Shown here piece by piece: positions 26,104-35,206 of a stretch of 64,000 nt of DNA. The notes beneath the pieces are model-generated. The model saw only the letters and a program-made list of their open reading frames with translations. It had not been told where the DNA came from and searched no databases. The DNA is from Leucobacter muris (lineage in GTDB: Bacteria > Actinomycetota > Actinomycetes > Actinomycetales > Microbacteriaceae): assembly GCF_004028235.1 (NCBI RefSeq), contig NZ_CP035037.1:1178001-1242000 (forward strand), written 5' to 3'. The translations under genes were made by a program, and so were the position numbers. Every line of letters starts with the position of its first letter. Position 1 is the first letter of the stretch.

Positions 26104-26306
26104 GCGACTGGGCGTTCGTCGCGACCGTCGCGCTCGTCGTCATCTACCGGCTCGGTGCGAAGTGGATCGACGGCCGCGACCAGATCGACGATGAGACGCC
26201 GCCGCCCGGGAACGACACGCTTGTGGAGACCATGCCCCACGAGATCCGCGACGACAGCGAGCGTCGCATCCCCGACATCCGACTCGGCTTCCAGAGGGAT
26301 CAGTGA
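26100..26306 (+). CDS. Small phage membrane protein
   Basis: This 68-residue protein has one membrane helix (about 4-18) followed by an acidic, polar tail. It starts with GTGA overlapping the previous stop and ends in TGATG with the next start. It is not recognised. Confidence 0.55.
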   Translation: MSDWAFVATVALVVIYRLGAKWIDGRDQIDDETPPPGNDTLVETMPHEIRDDSERRIPDIRLGFQRDQ

Positions 26307-26428
26307 TGCACGAGTGCCCCGAGGGTTGCGGCCGCAGTTACCAGTCGATCCGGGCCGCGATGCTCTGCCAATGCGAGCAGTACGACACGAACGGCTACCC
26401 GAAGCAACAGCCCGCGTACGACATCTAG
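26306..26428 (+). CDS. Tiny cysteine-rich phage protein
   Basis: This 40-residue protein has CPEGC and CQC arranged as a possible zinc-binding knuckle. ATG overlaps the previous stop by one base (TGATG) and the frame ends at TAG 26426-26428. Its small size and perfect coupling in a run of overlapping genes support it. Confidence 0.6.
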   Translation: MHECPEGCGRSYQSIRAAMLCQCEQYDTNGYPKQQPAYDI

Positions 26429-26436
26429 GAGTCACG

Positions 26437-26721
26437 ATGTTCATTCCCCCGACCGCGCAAGAAGCCCGCAAGGGCGAGCCGCCCATCGTCCGTGTCATCA
26501 CGACCTCGCTCGATGACCGCATCCATAAGCCCGAAACCGACGAGGATACCTTCGCTGAGGCCGCAAGAGAGGCCCTCGCAGTGGCCCACGAGAACGGGTA
26601 CAGCTCCGTTGCCTACGACAGCGTTAGCGAGTTCATGAAGCTCTTCGGGCCGAGCGGTCGACTCGGCTACGAGTACGTGTGGATGTTCACCGCATGGGAT
26701 CAGATCGAGGAGCGGGAATGA
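26437..26721 (+). CDS. Phage hypothetical protein
   Basis: This 94-residue acidic protein begins MFIPPTAQEARKGEPP. AGGAG lies 5 bases before the ATG. It overlaps the next start by 4 bases. No domain is recognised. Confidence 0.6.
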   Translation: MFIPPTAQEARKGEPPIVRVITTSLDDRIHKPETDEDTFAEAAREALAVAHENGYSSVAYDSVSEFMKLFGPSGRLGYEYVWMFTAWDQIEERE

Positions 26722-27110
26722 CGCATCAGTTGATCGACGCCGCCACGATGCTCGCCGAAGGCGGCACGGTGGCGGTCATCGCACGACGTCAGCGGAAGGC
26801 CCAGGAAGTCGCCGCAGAGCTCGTCAAGCTCTGCCCGCAGGACGGCCTTAAGCGCATCCACACGAACGGCAACGAGCACTACCGCTTCCCCAACGGTGCA
26901 CGCGTGCTGCTCGGCAGCGGTAAGGGTATCTGGCTGCGAGGGGTCACGCTCGACTTCCTCATCATCGACGTCGCCGCACAGGATGATCCAGACCACTGGC
27001 GGCCATGCTTCGCAGGACGAGAGCCCCGCATCAAGATCTATCGCGGGCCGCGCGAGAGGACGCAGCATGGCAACACCAGCGCACAACGCGAACGGGCACC
27101 GCAGGCGTGA
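26718..27110 (+). CDS. Phage protein resembling a terminase/helicase ATPase fragment
   Basis: This 130-residue protein looks like part of a P-loop ATPase core without the Walker A loop: a GGTVAVIARRQRKAQEVA strand-helix, FPNGARVLLGS, and LDFLIIDVAA at a Walker B position where Glu would be expected. Catalysis is unlikely. It overlaps the HNH gene by 44 bases. Assignment to a degenerate packaging ATPase is inference from pattern only. Confidence 0.5.
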   Translation: MTHQLIDAATMLAEGGTVAVIARRQRKAQEVAAELVKLCPQDGLKRIHTNGNEHYRFPNGARVLLGSGKGIWLRGVTLDFLIIDVAAQDDPDHWRPCFAGREPRIKIYRGPRERTQHGNTSAQRERAPQA

Positions 27111-27441
27111 ACTGACGAAGCGGGTGAAGGCTGAGGAAACGCACTGCGCGCTCTGCGATAAGCCGGTCGATAAGACGCTCACCTACACGTCAGGCGAACA
27201 CGGGCCGAAGTGCTCACGCCTCGACTGCAAGGGATGCATCCCGCACCCGATGCGCGGTGAGGTCGACGAAGACCTCCCGCGGTCCCGTGGTGGCTCACCG
27301 TACGACCGCAAGAACTGCCGTCTGATGCATCGCGACTGCAACAATTGGAAGGGCAAGCGTACCATCGCCGAGGCGCGCGCGAAGCTTCACGGTGAGACGC
27401 TCGCTCCGCTGCCGAAGCCGCGCCCGCTCGGCAGCTACTGA
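27067..27441 (+). CDS. HNH endonuclease
   Basis: This 124-residue protein has two Cys pairs (CALC, CSRLDCKGC) and the HNH core DEDLPRSRGG ... NCRLMHRDCNNWKG. HNH proteins next to terminases assist cos cleavage and packaging in many siphoviruses. The terminase genes start 264 bases downstream. It starts at ATG 27067 inside the end of the previous gene. Confidence 0.88.
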   Translation: MATPAHNANGHRRRELTKRVKAEETHCALCDKPVDKTLTYTSGEHGPKCSRLDCKGCIPHPMRGEVDEDLPRSRGGSPYDRKNCRLMHRDCNNWKGKRTIAEARAKLHGETLAPLPKPRPLGSY

Positions 27442-27705
27442 CCTGCCGCGCCGTGGGAGCACCCGGGGCGCCCACCCCCCTCCCACGCGCCCACGGCCCA
27501 CCCGCGGCGTAGGGCCTCTCTCTCCCCACGATTTTTTTCCACACGAACCGGACGCGGGATCCCCTCGGATCCTTTGCGGGAGTAGGTATCTCGGCGGTTC
27601 GTATCACGGTTCCGGTATTTGGACACTGGATCGGCCGCGATCCCTTGCGGGAGTAGGGCGAGACGGGGATGGTATCTGCCCGGGCATGTCCGGGAGGTGA
27701 TCGTC
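27442..27705. other. Noncoding gap before the terminase, candidate cos region
   Basis: No gene is seen in these 264 bases between the HNH endonuclease and the terminase. It holds a C-rich tract, an ATTTTTTTCC tract at about 27530 and a near-identical direct repeat pair (27568-27586 and 27639-27657). In HNH-terminase siphoviruses the cos site and small terminase binding sites lie here, so this is the best candidate. The exact nick sites cannot be read. Confidence 0.5.
27568..27657. repeat. Pair of 19-base direct repeats in the candidate cos region
   Basis: GATCCTTTGCGGGAGTAGG (27568-27586) and GATCCCTTGCGGGAGTAGG (27639-27657) differ at one base and are 71 bases apart. They could be binding sites for the small terminase subunit. 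Confidence 0.6.
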
Positions 27706-28113
27706 ATGGCGAAGCGCACGTGCAAGACATGCGGGAAGCGGTTCGAGGGCGACAAGCGCCGCCGCTACTGCTCGGCCGAATGCCGCTCCGGGAAGGCTGC
27801 CGCCACGGCTGCGCCGCCGGTGCTGCGCGCGGTGGAGCCGGACGAGGTACCCGAGGAGACCGGGCCGCCGAGGCCGCGCGTGCTCGACCTCGAGACCGCG
27901 TTCGAGGAGGGCACCGAGCTCGAACAGAACCTCGCGCTGCGTCGGCACCTCGCTGCGCTGCTGAAGACCGCGGCCCCGCGCGACGCCGCGCCGCTGTCGA
28001 GGCAGCTGCGCGAGATCGGCCGCGAGATCGCCGCGCTCGAGGCGCAGGAGCTCGAGGAGGCTGAAGGTGCCGCCAAGACGCCAGACGAAGACTGGGACGA
28101 AGACGCCATCTGA
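27706..28113 (+). CDS. Terminase small subunit-like protein with zinc finger
   Basis: This 135-residue protein has an N-terminal CKTCG ... YCSAEC zinc finger and a helical C-terminal half likely to oligomerise, ending acidic. It lies directly before the large terminase, overlapping it by 47 bases, the usual place for the DNA-recognition subunit. Start ATG 27706 has GGGAGGTGA upstream. The assignment rests on position and layout. Confidence 0.65.
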   Translation: MAKRTCKTCGKRFEGDKRRRYCSAECRSGKAAATAAPPVLRAVEPDEVPEETGPPRPRVLDLETAFEEGTELEQNLALRRHLAALLKTAAPRDAAPLSRQLREIGREIAALEAQELEEAEGAAKTPDEDWDEDAI

Positions 28114-29614
28114 GGGCCGGAAGCTCTCCGAAGTCGCGAAGCATCTCGTGATGCCTACCGGCATCGTCTCGACCGGGTGGCCGGCGGTGCGCGACACCTG
28201 CACCAAGATGGGCGTCACCTTCGACCGCTGGCAGGACGGCCTCGGCCGCGGGATCCTCGCCAAGCGCAAGGACGGGCTGTACGCGGCAGGCATCGGCGGC
28301 ATCATCATCTCGATCTGCCGCCAGGTGGGCAAGACGTACACGATCGGCGCGATCATCTTCGCGCTGTGCATCATCTTCCCCCGCCTCACCGTGATCTGGA
28401 CCGCGCACCATTCGCGCACCTCGGATGAGACGTTCGAGTCGCTGCAGTCGTTCGCGCGCCGCAAGAAGGTGAAGCCCTACATTCGGCGGATCCGACGCGC
28501 GAACGGCCAGCAGCAGATCATTTTCGCCAACGGCTCCCGCATCCTCTTCGGCGCGCGCGAGAACGGCTTCGGTCGAGGCTTCGCCGGCGTCGACGTCGTC
28601 GTGATGGACGAGTTCCAGATCCTCACGAACAAGGCGCTCGAGGACATGATCCCCGCCACCAACGCCGCCCCGAACCCGCTCATCATCGGCATGGGCACCC
28701 CGCCCCGCCCGGTCGACCCGGGCGAAGCGTTCCGTACCCGCCGCAACGAGGCCCTCGAGATCAAGCGCCGCAACGCCGCCGGCGACCCCGTCGAGTGCGA
28801 GATGCTCTACCTCGAAGTCGGTGCGGACCCCGACGCCGACCTGGACGACTGGGGCCAGGTAGAGAAGGCCAACCCGTCCCACCCGCACCGCGTGCCCCGA
28901 CAGTCGATCCTCCGCGTGCGCAAGAACCTCGCCGACGACGACTCATACCGCCGTGAGGGCCTCGGCATCTGGGACGACGACCGCGACACCGCCCGAGCCA
29001 TCCCCGAAGCCCGATGGGCCGAAGGTGAAACTTTCGCCGCCCCCGACACCGCCCCCGCCTACGGGATCTCGTTCTCCGCGGACGGGATGCGCATGGCCCT
29101 CGGTGCCGCAAAGACGGACGGGGCGCGCATGTTCCTCGAGCAGCTCGACGCTGACGAGGGCGCCATCGATGACGGCATGGTGAAGCTCGCGGACTGGTTC
29201 GCGGCGAAGGATGAGAACGGGGTGCCCAGGTGGCGGCGCTCGCGCGGCATCTTCATCTCGGGCAGCGCGCACGCCCCGACCTTCAAGCAGCTGCTCCGCC
29301 GCCGCAAAGTTTTGGAGAAGTGGATCACGGTGCTGAACACGCCCCAGGTGATGGCCGCCTGCCAGACGCTCGACAACGAGCTGAAGGCGAAGACAATCCT
29401 GCACCCCGAAGAAGGGCAGGAGCGCCTCGACGCGTCGATCGCGGTCGCTACGAAGATGCCTCGCAGCAAGGACGGCGGCTGGACGTGGGGAGCGCTCACG
29501 CCTGACGGCGACGAGACTCCGACAGAGGCCATCAGTTTCGCCCTCTGGGGCGCACGCATATCGAAGCTCACCGGGCGCATGCCCGGGAGCGGGAGAGGAG
29601 GGGGGATCCTGTGA
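28067..29614 (+). CDS. terL: Terminase large subunit
   Basis: This 515-residue packaging motor has a Walker A variant SICRQVGKTYT (about residues 82-92), Walker B VVVMDEFQ (about 177-184) and a C-terminal nuclease region. It would cut concatemers and pump DNA into proheads using ATP. It starts at GTG 28067 with GAGGAGG 6 bases upstream and overlaps the portal start by 4 bases. Length is normal for siphoviruses. Confidence 0.92.
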   Translation: MPPRRQTKTGTKTPSEGRKLSEVAKHLVMPTGIVSTGWPAVRDTCTKMGVTFDRWQDGLGRGILAKRKDGLYAAGIGGIIISICRQVGKTYTIGAIIFALCIIFPRLTVIWTAHHSRTSDETFESLQSFARRKKVKPYIRRIRRANGQQQIIFANGSRILFGARENGFGRGFAGVDVVVMDEFQILTNKALEDMIPATNAAPNPLIIGMGTPPRPVDPGEAFRTRRNEALEIKRRNAAGDPVECEMLYLEVGADPDADLDDWGQVEKANPSHPHRVPRQSILRVRKNLADDDSYRREGLGIWDDDRDTARAIPEARWAEGETFAAPDTAPAYGISFSADGMRMALGAAKTDGARMFLEQLDADEGAIDDGMVKLADWFAAKDENGVPRWRRSRGIFISGSAHAPTFKQLLRRRKVLEKWITVLNTPQVMAACQTLDNELKAKTILHPEEGQERLDASIAVATKMPRSKDGGWTWGALTPDGDETPTEAISFALWGARISKLTGRMPGSGRGGGIL

Positions 29615-31170
29615 GCAACACGAAACCACCCATCGACCTCGGCGCAGACACGGACCTGCTCTTCGACCTCATCGACGTGTGGGAGAAGCGCCGCCCGATG
29701 AACGTGAAGCGCTCGGTGTACTACGACGGCGAGAAGGCCCTGAAGGACTTCGGTATCTCGCTGCCGCCGCAGATGCGTTACAAGGTCGGTGCGGCGCTCG
29801 GCTGGATCGGGAAGGGCACGAAGGCGCTCACGAATCGATCCGCGTTCGAACGATTCGTCACGGCTTCCGGCGAGGACGACCCGCTCGGGCTCGAGGAGAT
29901 CCTCTGGACGAACCAGTTCGCCACAGAGTTCCCGGCCGCCTGCATCTCTTCGGCGATGCACGGTTGCAGCTTCCTCACCGTCTCCCACGGCGACCTCGAA
30001 GCGGGCGAGCCCGACGTGCTCGTGCTCGCCCGCGCCGCGGAGGAGTCGGCCGCGATCTGGGACAAGCGCCGTCGCGCACTGAAGGGCTTCCTCTCCATCG
30101 TGGAGACGAAGGACAAGCAGCCGACCGTGATGGTGCTCTACACGCCGTTCATGGTCTACGAGCTCGAAAAGCTCGGCGGTCGCTGGTACGTCACCGAGAT
30201 CCCGCACTCGCTCGGCGAGGTGCCGGCCTACCCGCTCGTGCATGACTACGAACTGCGCCGCCCACTCGGGCACTCACGCATCACGCGACCCGCGATGTAC
30301 TTCGCTGACGCCGCGCTGCGCACCATCGTCCGCTCCGAGGTGTCCGCTGAGCTCTACGCCGCGCCCGAATACTGGCTGTTCGGGTCCGACGTGAAGGCAT
30401 TCATCGGCAACGACCGCTGGACGGCGCTCATGGGCCGCATCAAGGCGATCGACGTCGACGTCGATGCGGACGAGAAGTTCCCGCAGATCCAGCGCTTCAC
30501 GGGAGCATCGCCGCAGCCGCACACCGAGCAGCTGCGCATGTTCGCATCGCAGTTCGCCGACGAGATGGATCTCGACGTGCGCTTTGCCGACTCGGCGAAC
30601 CCGTCCAGCGCGGAGGCGATCTTCGCCGCCAAGGAATCGCTCATCACCGGCACGAAGAACGTCAACACGCTCTGGGGGTACGGTGCGATGCGCGCGATGA
30701 ACGCCGCCGTGCGGCTGCGCGACGGACTCGACACCGACACCGACGAGATGCGCACACTGCGCGCCCAGTTCACCGACCCGGTGCTCGTGTCCCCGTCCGC
30801 CCGCGCGGACGCGTTCTCGAAGTTCGCCTCGAACGTGCCGGGTTTCGCAGAAACCGAAGTCGGGCTCGAATACGGGGGCCTCACCGCCGAACAGATCACC
30901 CGCTTCAAGAGCGAGCAGCGCCGCAAGGGCACCACGCTGCTCACCCAGCGGCTCGCCACCGCGGGAGCCGCACCGGCCGCCGACGACCAGTCCGCGAGCG
31001 ATGAGGCGCTGAAGCAGGCGCAGATCGCGAAGGCCCAGGCCGACGCGCTCGGTGCGTACCGGCGCGCCGGCGTCGTGGAGAGTCGTGCCGCGCAACTGGC
31101 GGGCATCGAGGGCGACGTCGAGTTCATCCCCGGTGCGCCGATCACGATCCGGGCGCCCGAGGCTGAGTAG
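29611..31170 (+). CDS. Portal protein (SPP1 gp6-like)
   Basis: This 519-residue protein matches SPP1-type portal proteins in length, place and sequence feel (SRITRPAMYFADAALRTIVR, NPSSAEAIFAAKESLI). It forms the dodecameric channel through which DNA enters and leaves the head. The C-terminal 60 residues are Ala- and Gln-rich. It starts with GTGA overlapping the terminase stop. Confidence 0.9.
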   Translation: MSNTKPPIDLGADTDLLFDLIDVWEKRRPMNVKRSVYYDGEKALKDFGISLPPQMRYKVGAALGWIGKGTKALTNRSAFERFVTASGEDDPLGLEEILWTNQFATEFPAACISSAMHGCSFLTVSHGDLEAGEPDVLVLARAAEESAAIWDKRRRALKGFLSIVETKDKQPTVMVLYTPFMVYELEKLGGRWYVTEIPHSLGEVPAYPLVHDYELRRPLGHSRITRPAMYFADAALRTIVRSEVSAELYAAPEYWLFGSDVKAFIGNDRWTALMGRIKAIDVDVDADEKFPQIQRFTGASPQPHTEQLRMFASQFADEMDLDVRFADSANPSSAEAIFAAKESLITGTKNVNTLWGYGAMRAMNAAVRLRDGLDTDTDEMRTLRAQFTDPVLVSPSARADAFSKFASNVPGFAETEVGLEYGGLTAEQITRFKSEQRRKGTTLLTQRLATAGAAPAADDQSASDEALKQAQIAKAQADALGAYRRAGVVESRAAQLAGIEGDVEFIPGAPITIRAPEAE

Positions 31171-31184
31171 CGAGGTGATGGCGC

Positions 31185-32015
31185 ATGTCGGTCGCGATCG
31201 TTGAGCAGCACCGCACGGACCTCACCGCGCTGCGCCGCCTCGCTGTCTCGGACCTGGCCGCGGTCGTCGCCGCGATCCGCGGCCTCGACCCGGCCGCGGC
31301 GCGGGAGGTGCTGAAGGAGGCGATCCCGGATCTCATGGATCCGTTCATGGGGGCCGCCTCCGACGCCGCGGCGGTGCTGCTCGAGGAGCTCTACACGCTC
31401 GCCGGCCAGCGACCCCCGACCGTAGGGCCCGCGCAGCTGCTGCAGCCTTCCCGGGTCGACGCCCTCGCGCGGTGGGCGGTCACTCCCATGGTCGATGAGA
31501 CGCTCGAATCGTCGGTGCTCTCCCGGCTCACCGGGGCAGCGGCGCGGATGATCTTCGACTCCTCCCGCCTCACGATGCAGGACGGCGTCACGCGGCATCC
31601 GGATGGCCGTCGCGTCTACTTCCAACGCATGCCGCGAGCGAACTGCTGCGCGTTCTGCGGGCTGCTCGCCTCCCGGCCGCCGTATATGGCGTATCGCAGC
31701 GACGCCGCGGCGGGGCAGGTTGTCGGCCGCGGCTCCACCCGAACTGGACTCGACGCCTTCGGCAGCCGCCTTTCCGGCGGGGTCGGCGGCGGGATCCACG
31801 CCCGCGGTACGCGCGCAATCAGCGAGCAGTACCACGACGAATGCCACTGCCTCGCGGTGCCGATCCTGCGTGGGCCCACCGCGGACGCGATCCGCGCCTC
31901 CCGCGCCACTTACGAGGAGCGCTACCAGCAGTCCCTCACCGACGAACACGGGCGGCAGCTGACCGACCTGAGAGACATCCTCGCCGAGTGGCGCAAGCAG
32001 CACGGCACGCACTAG
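31185..32015 (+). CDS. MuF-like minor capsid protein
   Basis: This 276-residue protein has the characteristic C-terminal MuF/VG15 cysteine pattern, ANCCAFCGLLASR and YHDECHC, after a helical N-terminal part. Such proteins join the capsid near the portal and may be injected. GAGGTGA lies 6 bases before ATG 31185. Confidence 0.85.
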   Translation: MSVAIVEQHRTDLTALRRLAVSDLAAVVAAIRGLDPAAAREVLKEAIPDLMDPFMGAASDAAAVLLEELYTLAGQRPPTVGPAQLLQPSRVDALARWAVTPMVDETLESSVLSRLTGAAARMIFDSSRLTMQDGVTRHPDGRRVYFQRMPRANCCAFCGLLASRPPYMAYRSDAAAGQVVGRGSTRTGLDAFGSRLSGGVGGGIHARGTRAISEQYHDECHCLAVPILRGPTADAIRASRATYEERYQQSLTDEHGRQLTDLRDILAEWRKQHGTH

Positions 32016-32100
32016 ACCCCCTCGCCGCACGGCGAGGCCCACCCTATCCATCCGCCCCGATGCCGCACGGCGACGGGCCACCCGAAACGGGAGACACATC

Positions 32101-32640
32101 ATGAGCAAGACCGTGACCACCAACACTCAGACCACGACGGAACCGAACGGGGCCGGCGAGGGATCTGCGGCCGAGCCGAACGGCGACGCTGAGCCGGTCG
32201 ACTACAAGGCCAAGTACGAGGAGGCCATCGGCCACTCCCGTACCTGGGAGCAGCGCGCGAAGGACAACAAGGCCGCCGCCGACGAGCTCACGCAGCTCAA
32301 GGAGGCGCAGAAGACCGACGAGCAGAAGCGGCAGGAGCGAGAAGCGGAACGCGATCGCGAACTCGCCGAACTGAAGGCCGAGAAGCTGCGCGCCGAGGTC
32401 GCCGAGGCGAAGTCGGACCCCGAGAAGGGGATCCACGTTCCCGCGAAGCTGCTCCGCGGCTCCACCCGCGAAGAGCTCGAAGCGTCCGCGGACGAGCTCA
32501 TCAAGTTCAAGGGCGATCCCGCCGAGAAGCAGCGCGTCGTCGTTCGACGCGAGGCGACGGCGGGCGCCAACTCGAAAACGAACCCCGCCCGAGAGGCGAA
32601 GCGCGGTTGGCTTCAGTCTCTGCTCGGGGACAACGACTAG
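32101..32640 (+). CDS. Capsid scaffolding protein
   Basis: This 179-residue acidic protein has a disordered N-terminus, a long coiled coil (about 35-105, rich in Glu, Lys and Ala) and a basic C-terminal end. This composition and its place directly before the major capsid gene identify a scaffold that guides prohead assembly. No protease gene is seen. Confidence 0.85.
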   Translation: MSKTVTTNTQTTTEPNGAGEGSAAEPNGDAEPVDYKAKYEEAIGHSRTWEQRAKDNKAAADELTQLKEAQKTDEQKRQEREAERDRELAELKAEKLRAEVAEAKSDPEKGIHVPAKLLRGSTREELEASADELIKFKGDPAEKQRVVVRREATAGANSKTNPAREAKRGWLQSLLGDND

Positions 32641-32649
32641 GAGGCCAAC

Positions 32650-33555
32650 ATGGCAACCCTGACCACCAGCGACGTCACCCTGCCCACGCAGATCGTGGAC
32701 GGGATCGTCGAGAAGAGCAAGACCGGATCCACGATCCAGGCCCTCTCGGGCCAGGAGCCCATGCGATTCGGCAACGTCAACATCGTCACGTTCGATGACG
32801 ACCTGACCGCGGAGTTCGTGGAGGAATCGGGCGCGAAGAGCGCCGACGACGCGAAGCCCAGCTCGGTCGTCGCGGTGCCGCACAAGACGGTCGTCAACTT
32901 CCGCACCTCGGACGAGTTCAAGGGTGCGGATGAGGACTACCAGCTCGGCATCCTCGACAAGTTCGAGGAGAAGTGCGGTCTCGCGCTAGCCCGCGCGCTC
33001 GATCTCGGTGCCTACTACCGGATCAACCCGCGCACCGGCAACGCGATCACCTCGTGGACCAACTACCTGAACTCGACCACGAACCGCGTCGAGGTCGGCG
33101 CGAACGCCGACATCGACGTCGAGACCGCCGCCGGTCTCGTGATCGCCGATGGCTACCGGCCCACCGGCATCGCCATGGACCCCGCACACGCGTGGACCCT
33201 CTCGACGGCCCGCTACGCGGACGGCCGCAAGAAGTACCCCGAGCTCGGCTTCGGCGTCGACATCTCCTCGTTCGAGGGGCTGGACGCGTCGATCTCGAGC
33301 ACCGTGTCGGGCAAGCCGAAGGACGGCGACAGCGCCGACAACGGCGTGCGCGGCATCGTCGGAAACTTCCGGCAGGGCATCCGGTGGGGCGTGCAGCGCA
33401 CCTTCCCCTTCCGCATGCTCGAGTTCGGCGACCCGGACAACACCGGCCGCGACCTCGCCGGCCACAACGAGGTGCTGTTCCGCGCGGAGGTCATCTTCGC
33501 TTGGTACGTCTTCGTGGACCAGTTCGCCGTCATCGAGACGGAGGTCACGCCGTGA
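32650..33555 (+). CDS. Major capsid protein (HK97 fold)
   Basis: This 301-residue protein lies after the scaffold and has HK97-type features: an N-terminal arm followed by an E-loop-like acidic stretch (FVEESGAKSADDAKPS) and a C-terminal EVLFRAEVIFAWYVFVDQF strand pattern. GAGG lies 5 bases before the ATG, which follows the scaffold stop by 9 bases. Confidence 0.9.
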   Translation: MATLTTSDVTLPTQIVDGIVEKSKTGSTIQALSGQEPMRFGNVNIVTFDDDLTAEFVEESGAKSADDAKPSSVVAVPHKTVVNFRTSDEFKGADEDYQLGILDKFEEKCGLALARALDLGAYYRINPRTGNAITSWTNYLNSTTNRVEVGANADIDVETAAGLVIADGYRPTGIAMDPAHAWTLSTARYADGRKKYPELGFGVDISSFEGLDASISSTVSGKPKDGDSADNGVRGIVGNFRQGIRWGVQRTFPFRMLEFGDPDNTGRDLAGHNEVLFRAEVIFAWYVFVDQFAVIETEVTP

Positions 33556-33962
33556 TGATCCGTCTGCGCAACACCGCGAACGGCGCGGTCGTGAAGGTCT
33601 CCGAGGAGAAGGCCGAGCGGCTCCGCCGCGCCGGCTGGGCTCCCGCCGACACGACCGCCAAGCCGGCGAGCAAGCCCAAGTCCGAGGCGAAGCCGAAGAC
33701 CGAGGAGAAGGCCCCGGTCGAGGCGAAGCCGAAGACCGAGGAGAAGACCGCCGGCGACGACTCGGCAGTCCCGTCGCTCGACTGGAAGGCCGCCGAGCTC
33801 AGGGACTACGCCGAGAAGCGCGGCGTCGCCCTCGGCACGGCGAGGACGAAGGATGAGGTTCTCGCTGCGATCACCGCTGCCGCCCCGCCTGCGACAGCCG
33901 ACCCCGAGGACGAGTCCGAGGGCGACGGAACCGAGGGTGAGGGCGAGCCCGTCACCGAGTGA
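33555..33962 (+). CDS. Phage head protein with Lys-Pro-Glu repeats
   Basis: This 135-residue protein has an N-terminal domain (RLRNTANGAVVKVSEEKAER), a repetitive linker with two copies of EAKPKTEEK, a helical domain like a small SAP/Rho-N motif (LRDYAEKRGV) and an acidic tail. It starts one base inside the capsid stop (TGATG); GTG 33552 is an alternative. A capsid accessory or connector role is likely but unproven. Confidence 0.7.
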   Translation: MIRLRNTANGAVVKVSEEKAERLRRAGWAPADTTAKPASKPKSEAKPKTEEKAPVEAKPKTEEKTAGDDSAVPSLDWKAAELRDYAEKRGVALGTARTKDEVLAAITAAAPPATADPEDESEGDGTEGEGEPVTE

Positions 33963-34016
33963 TCGCGTGCGGGGCCGGGCATCATCCCGGCCCCGCACCC
34001 ACCGAAGGGAGTCCGC

Positions 34017-34463
34017 ATGAGCGTCTGGGCAACCCCGACCGACGTCACCGACGCATGGCTCGCTGACGACCCGCCGCCGACAACCGGGAAGATCCAGACC
34101 TGGATCGACAAGGCCGAGCGCGAGATCCGCCGCCAGGTGCCCGACATTCAGGCCCGCATCGATGCCGAAGTCGACGACGACCCCGAAGGAGAGGGTCTTC
34201 TGCAGGACGCGATCGACGTCGTCGTGGAGATGGTCACCCGCGTCTTCCTGAACCCCCGCCGCGAGCGGTCCCGGTCCGAGAACATCGGCACCGGCCCGCT
34301 CTCTGAGGCCGTGACGGTGACCGCCGGCGGCGAGAACCCGGGCAAGCTCTACCTCGCCGCCGACGAGCTCGCGAAGCTGCAGCCGCCCGTCGAGCGCGGC
34401 GGAGCGTTCGAGATCGACCTGATGCCTGCCGCACCCAAGGGGTTGTTCCCGTGGCCCTGGTGA
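34017..34463 (+). CDS. Head-tail connector (Gp19/Gp15/Gp42-like adaptor)
   Basis: This 148-residue protein begins MSVWATPTDVTDAWL and has ARIDAEVDDD and helical segments, matching the Gp19/Gp15/Gp42 family of phage adaptor proteins that extend the portal. AAGGGAG lies before the ATG. It overlaps the next gene by 13 bases. Confidence 0.8.
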   Translation: MSVWATPTDVTDAWLADDPPPTTGKIQTWIDKAEREIRRQVPDIQARIDAEVDDDPEGEGLLQDAIDVVVEMVTRVFLNPRRERSRSENIGTGPLSEAVTVTAGGENPGKLYLAADELAKLQPPVERGGAFEIDLMPAAPKGLFPWPW

Positions 34464-34795
34464 AACGCAAGATCAGCGAGTACATCACCCGCTACCCCTA
34501 CCAAGGCGGCGGGGAGGACTCGCAGGGCAACGAGATCGAGGGCTTCGGGCCCGGGCAGCAGCTCGGGATCTACGCCTTCGATCCGGGAGGCCGCTCTGAG
34601 TCGTCCGAGCCGGGCCGTGACGCGGTCGTGACGGAGCCGACGATCTATCTGCCGCCGGGTTCCCCATTCGCCCCGCACGACGAGTGCGTGGTGCGGGGGA
34701 AGCGGTACGCGGTCGAGGGCGAGCCCGCCGACTGGGTACACCCCACCCGGGGGCCGAAGTGCGACGTCATCAGGCTACGGAGGGCCGATGGATAG
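34451..34795 (+). CDS. Head-tail connector (stopper-like)
   Basis: This 114-residue beta-rich protein has FAPHDECVVRGKRYAVEGEPADW, a pattern typical of head closure or stopper proteins. It starts at GTG 34451 and overlaps both neighbours. Confidence 0.75.
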   Translation: MALVKRKISEYITRYPYQGGGEDSQGNEIEGFGPGQQLGIYAFDPGGRSESSEPGRDAVVTEPTIYLPPGSPFAPHDECVVRGKRYAVEGEPADWVHPTRGPKCDVIRLRRADG

Positions 34796-35171
34796 ATACC
34801 AGTTCGACCCCGCCGAGGACGCGTGGGTCGCCTACCTCAAGAGCGTGCAGGACACCCACGTGAGCACGAACGTGCCGCGGGAGCGTCCCGAACGCTTCAT
34901 CGAGGTGGAGCGCACCGGCGGCGCGTCCGGGCTCGCGTCCGACGACGCTCAGATGACGTTCCGCTGCTGGGCGGAGTCCCGCGCCGCGGCGGCCGCGTTC
35001 GCGTCCGAGACCGAGCGCCTGGTGATGCTCGCCCGCACCCTTGCGGGCCGCCCCGTCGGTCGCAAGACCGTGATCGCCAGCTCGGTCTACCTCCCCGACC
35101 CCATCTCGGGGGCCGACCGCTACCAGTTCACCATCCGAGCCGCAATCCGCGGCAAGTTCCCGACCCCCTGA
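34788..35171 (+). CDS. Tail terminator / tail completion protein
   Basis: This 127-residue protein has the compact alpha/beta pattern and position (after the stopper, before the tail tube) of siphovirus tail terminator proteins. RYQFTIRAAIRGK at the C-terminus is the usual final strand. It overlaps the stopper gene by 8 bases. Confidence 0.75.
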   Translation: MDRYQFDPAEDAWVAYLKSVQDTHVSTNVPRERPERFIEVERTGGASGLASDDAQMTFRCWAESRAAAAAFASETERLVMLARTLAGRPVGRKTVIASSVYLPDPISGADRYQFTIRAAIRGKFPTP

Positions 35172-35206
35172 TCTCAGGGGGTCGACCAGTTTGAGAGGAG
35201 GCGATC

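Noticed and set aside
33660..33760. Short tandem DNA repeats in a phage head gene
   Set aside because: They encode the in-frame EAKPKTEEK peptide repeat and are not a CRISPR or regulatory repeat.
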